NCBI GenBank assembly: GCA_047967505.1
Contig: CM106539.1
DNA length: 64,000 bases
Source: Dipteris shenzhenensis
Taxonomy: Eukaryota > Polypodiophyta > Polypodiopsida > Gleicheniales
Strand: one strand, 5' to 3'
Part shown: in pieces, positions 63,100 to 64,000 of the stretch
Layout of the letters: every line of letters begins with the position of its first letter
How positions within the stretch are numbered: position 1 is the stretch's first letter
Translations under genes and position numbers: made by a program
Notes under the pieces: generated by a model
Told to the model about the DNA's origin: nothing
Seen by the model: the letters and a program-made list of their open reading frames with translations, nothing else
Databases searched by the model: none

Positions 63100-64000
63100 T
63101 ACGATCATGAGTGTAAGGATTTACGTCATCATCTTAGATTCGAAACAAAAAATAGCCTTTCGAGTGCACGAGATACGCTACGTGAATACCGTAGACTGGT
63201 ATGGAGGAAGAAACTAGACTTTGTTTGTCGGAACAAGGAGGAGCTACTGAACATTTTGTTTAGTAACAACTCTAAGGACTTCTGGCGGAGATTTCTAGAA
63301 GGATGGTCTCCTCTGCCACTCACTCCCCTCTGCCACTCACTGACATTTAGATCTGGTTTGATTATGCACGCATACTTTAAGGCATCCCAAATCAGCCAGT
63401 CCCTAACCTCTCACATATGCCTTGTTCCACATCTTGCACCCTCTTCACTAGAGGAGGGGTAAAGTATGCCGTAATGAAACTTCATAATGGCCGAGCGAAG
63501 GATCATGAGGAGCTATGCACTGAGTTCATTGCATATGGGATTAACCTTCTAGCCTCGATCTTAGCAAAGATTTTTAATAAAGCTGTTGTTTGGGATTTCC
63601 ACACACTTGGACCATTAACACTATCTCACCCATCCACAAGGCAGGGGATCCCATGAGCCCGGAGAACTATAGGACCATTATGATTGGACATGTCATGTCC
63701 AAGATTTATGCATCAGTACTTGACTCGGAGGTTAGCAGACTTGTAGAGTATCGAGGACTTAGAGTAGTAGGATAGGTCAGATTTCGGCGTGATCATGGAA
63801 CCATGGACCACATTCTCATGCTCAGATGTATCATCGAGGAGGCGAGGTTACGGAAGCAAAAGGTTTATTATTGCTTTGTGGATTTTCGCAAGGCATTTGA
63901 CAAGATTTCGAGAGCCCGCCTCATACGGCGTCTACAAGACTTGGGCTATGATCAGGAGCTCATTTGGGTTGTCATGGCACTTTACGAGAGTTTTTGTAGA
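63100..64000 (+). pseudogene. LINE-B ORF2 reverse transcriptase, 5' part (B8)
   Basis: After a linker (KDFWRRFLEGW, about 63277-63310) the RT begins: AVMKLHNGRAKDHEELCTEF (63470 on), SILAKIFNKAVV, HKAGDPMSPENYRTIMIGHV, MSKIYASVLDSEVSRLVEYR, HGTMDHILMLRCIIEEARLR and YYCFVDFRKAFDKISRARLI (motif A, catalytic Asp), then RRLQDLGYDQELIWVVMALY at the window end. Frameshift near 63590 and a stop near 63774. Motif C (YADD) is known only from other copies (B1, B3). Confidence 0.88.

Larger units (their letters stand above)
60606..64000 (+). mobile_element. LINE-B copy B8, runs off the window end
   Basis: The most complete LINE-B: 5' start at about 60606, an ORF1 region with a Ser/Thr-rich N-part, coiled-coil-like middle and RRM-like C-part (60638-61970), the endonuclease (62020-63099) and RT motifs 1 to A (63400-64000). 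The rest lies outside. In-frame stops (for example at about 61270, 61326, 63096) show it is inactive. Confidence 0.88.

Noticed and set aside
1-64000. CRISPR arrays, rRNA or tRNA genes, bacterial or organellar inserts
   Set aside because: No regularly spaced identical repeats with unique spacers. I saw no rRNA-like sequence, no tRNA that I could fold by eye, and no chloroplast or mitochondrial gene.

Overview
The window is nuclear DNA of a land plant with a large, repeat-swollen genome. A fern or gymnosperm fits the intron sizes, but the sequence does not settle which. Three things point to a plant: a broken-up gene recognisable as nucleoporin NUP54, L1-type LINEs with a DUF4283-like plus zinc-knuckle ORF1 and a zf-RVT-like C-terminus (a plant arrangement), and abundant Ty1/copia and Ty3/gypsy remains. 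Nothing looks bacterial: no operons, rRNA, CRISPR or phage.

The only host gene I can support is NUP54 on the + strand. Five exons (10393-10458, 10788-10874, 31881-31982, 37627-37773, 58539-58673) are all in phase 0 with canonical GT/AG sites. They encode the last 178 residues, a coiled-coil region, and a stop. The 5' part of the gene lies upstream of the window or was not recognised. These 537 coding bases (with stop) are spread over 48.3 kb because introns of about 21.0, 5.6 and 20.8 kb are filled with nested transposons.

Transposon families (names are mine). LINE-A is L1-like: a pyrimidine-rich 5' UTR, ORF1 with a CCHC knuckle, ORF2 with endonuclease, RT and zf-RVT, and a poly(A) tail. Six copies: A1 54-2790 (-), A2 4808-5757 (+), A3 13160-15973 (+), A4 26896-29681 (+), A5 43106-46213 (+), A6 47399-53767 (+). 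A2, A3, A4 and A6 have clear target-site duplications. LINE-B has an RT with YADD/FVDFRKAFD motifs and seems to end in a hairpin-TTTAATAA-(TC)n tail instead of poly(A). Copies or fragments lie at 3225-4262, 5900-6560, 16100-22125, 33220-34290, 36075-37463, 40160-55335 (interrupted) and 60606-64000. Gypsy: a gag/RT remnant at 7025-8640, a 2.3-kb LTR at 19755-22042, and a 14.3-kb minus-strand element at 40520-54789 that carries A5 and A6. Copia: remnants at 11150-16085 (-), 22126-22668 (+), 22870-25468 (-), 25470-25690 (+) and 34788-36070 (+). Three non-autonomous hAT elements with 8-bp target duplications sit at 56037-56810, 56929-57279 and 59832-60317.

Layout. 1-10.4 kb: LINE and gypsy debris and GC-rich repeats upstream of the first exon seen. 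10.4-10.9 kb: exons a and b. 10.9-31.9 kb: giant intron with a copia element split by A3, a LINE-B split by a gypsy LTR, inverted copia LTRs and A4. 31.9-37.8 kb: exons c and d with a LINE-B/copia intron between them. 37.8-58.5 kb: giant intron with the nest LINE-B, then gypsy, then A5 and A6, followed by two hAT elements. 58.5-58.7 kb: last exon and stop. 58.7-64 kb: 3' flank with the third hAT element and the start of a LINE-B that runs off the window.

No transposon looks able to move: every ORF has stops, frameshifts, deletions or inversions. The most unusual structures are the hAT elements packed with AAACGG and AAACGTTT palindromes, two LINE-A copies with an internal segment flipped in place, a dated nest in which an undisturbed LTR shows the pre-insertion site, and the LINE-B tail motif.
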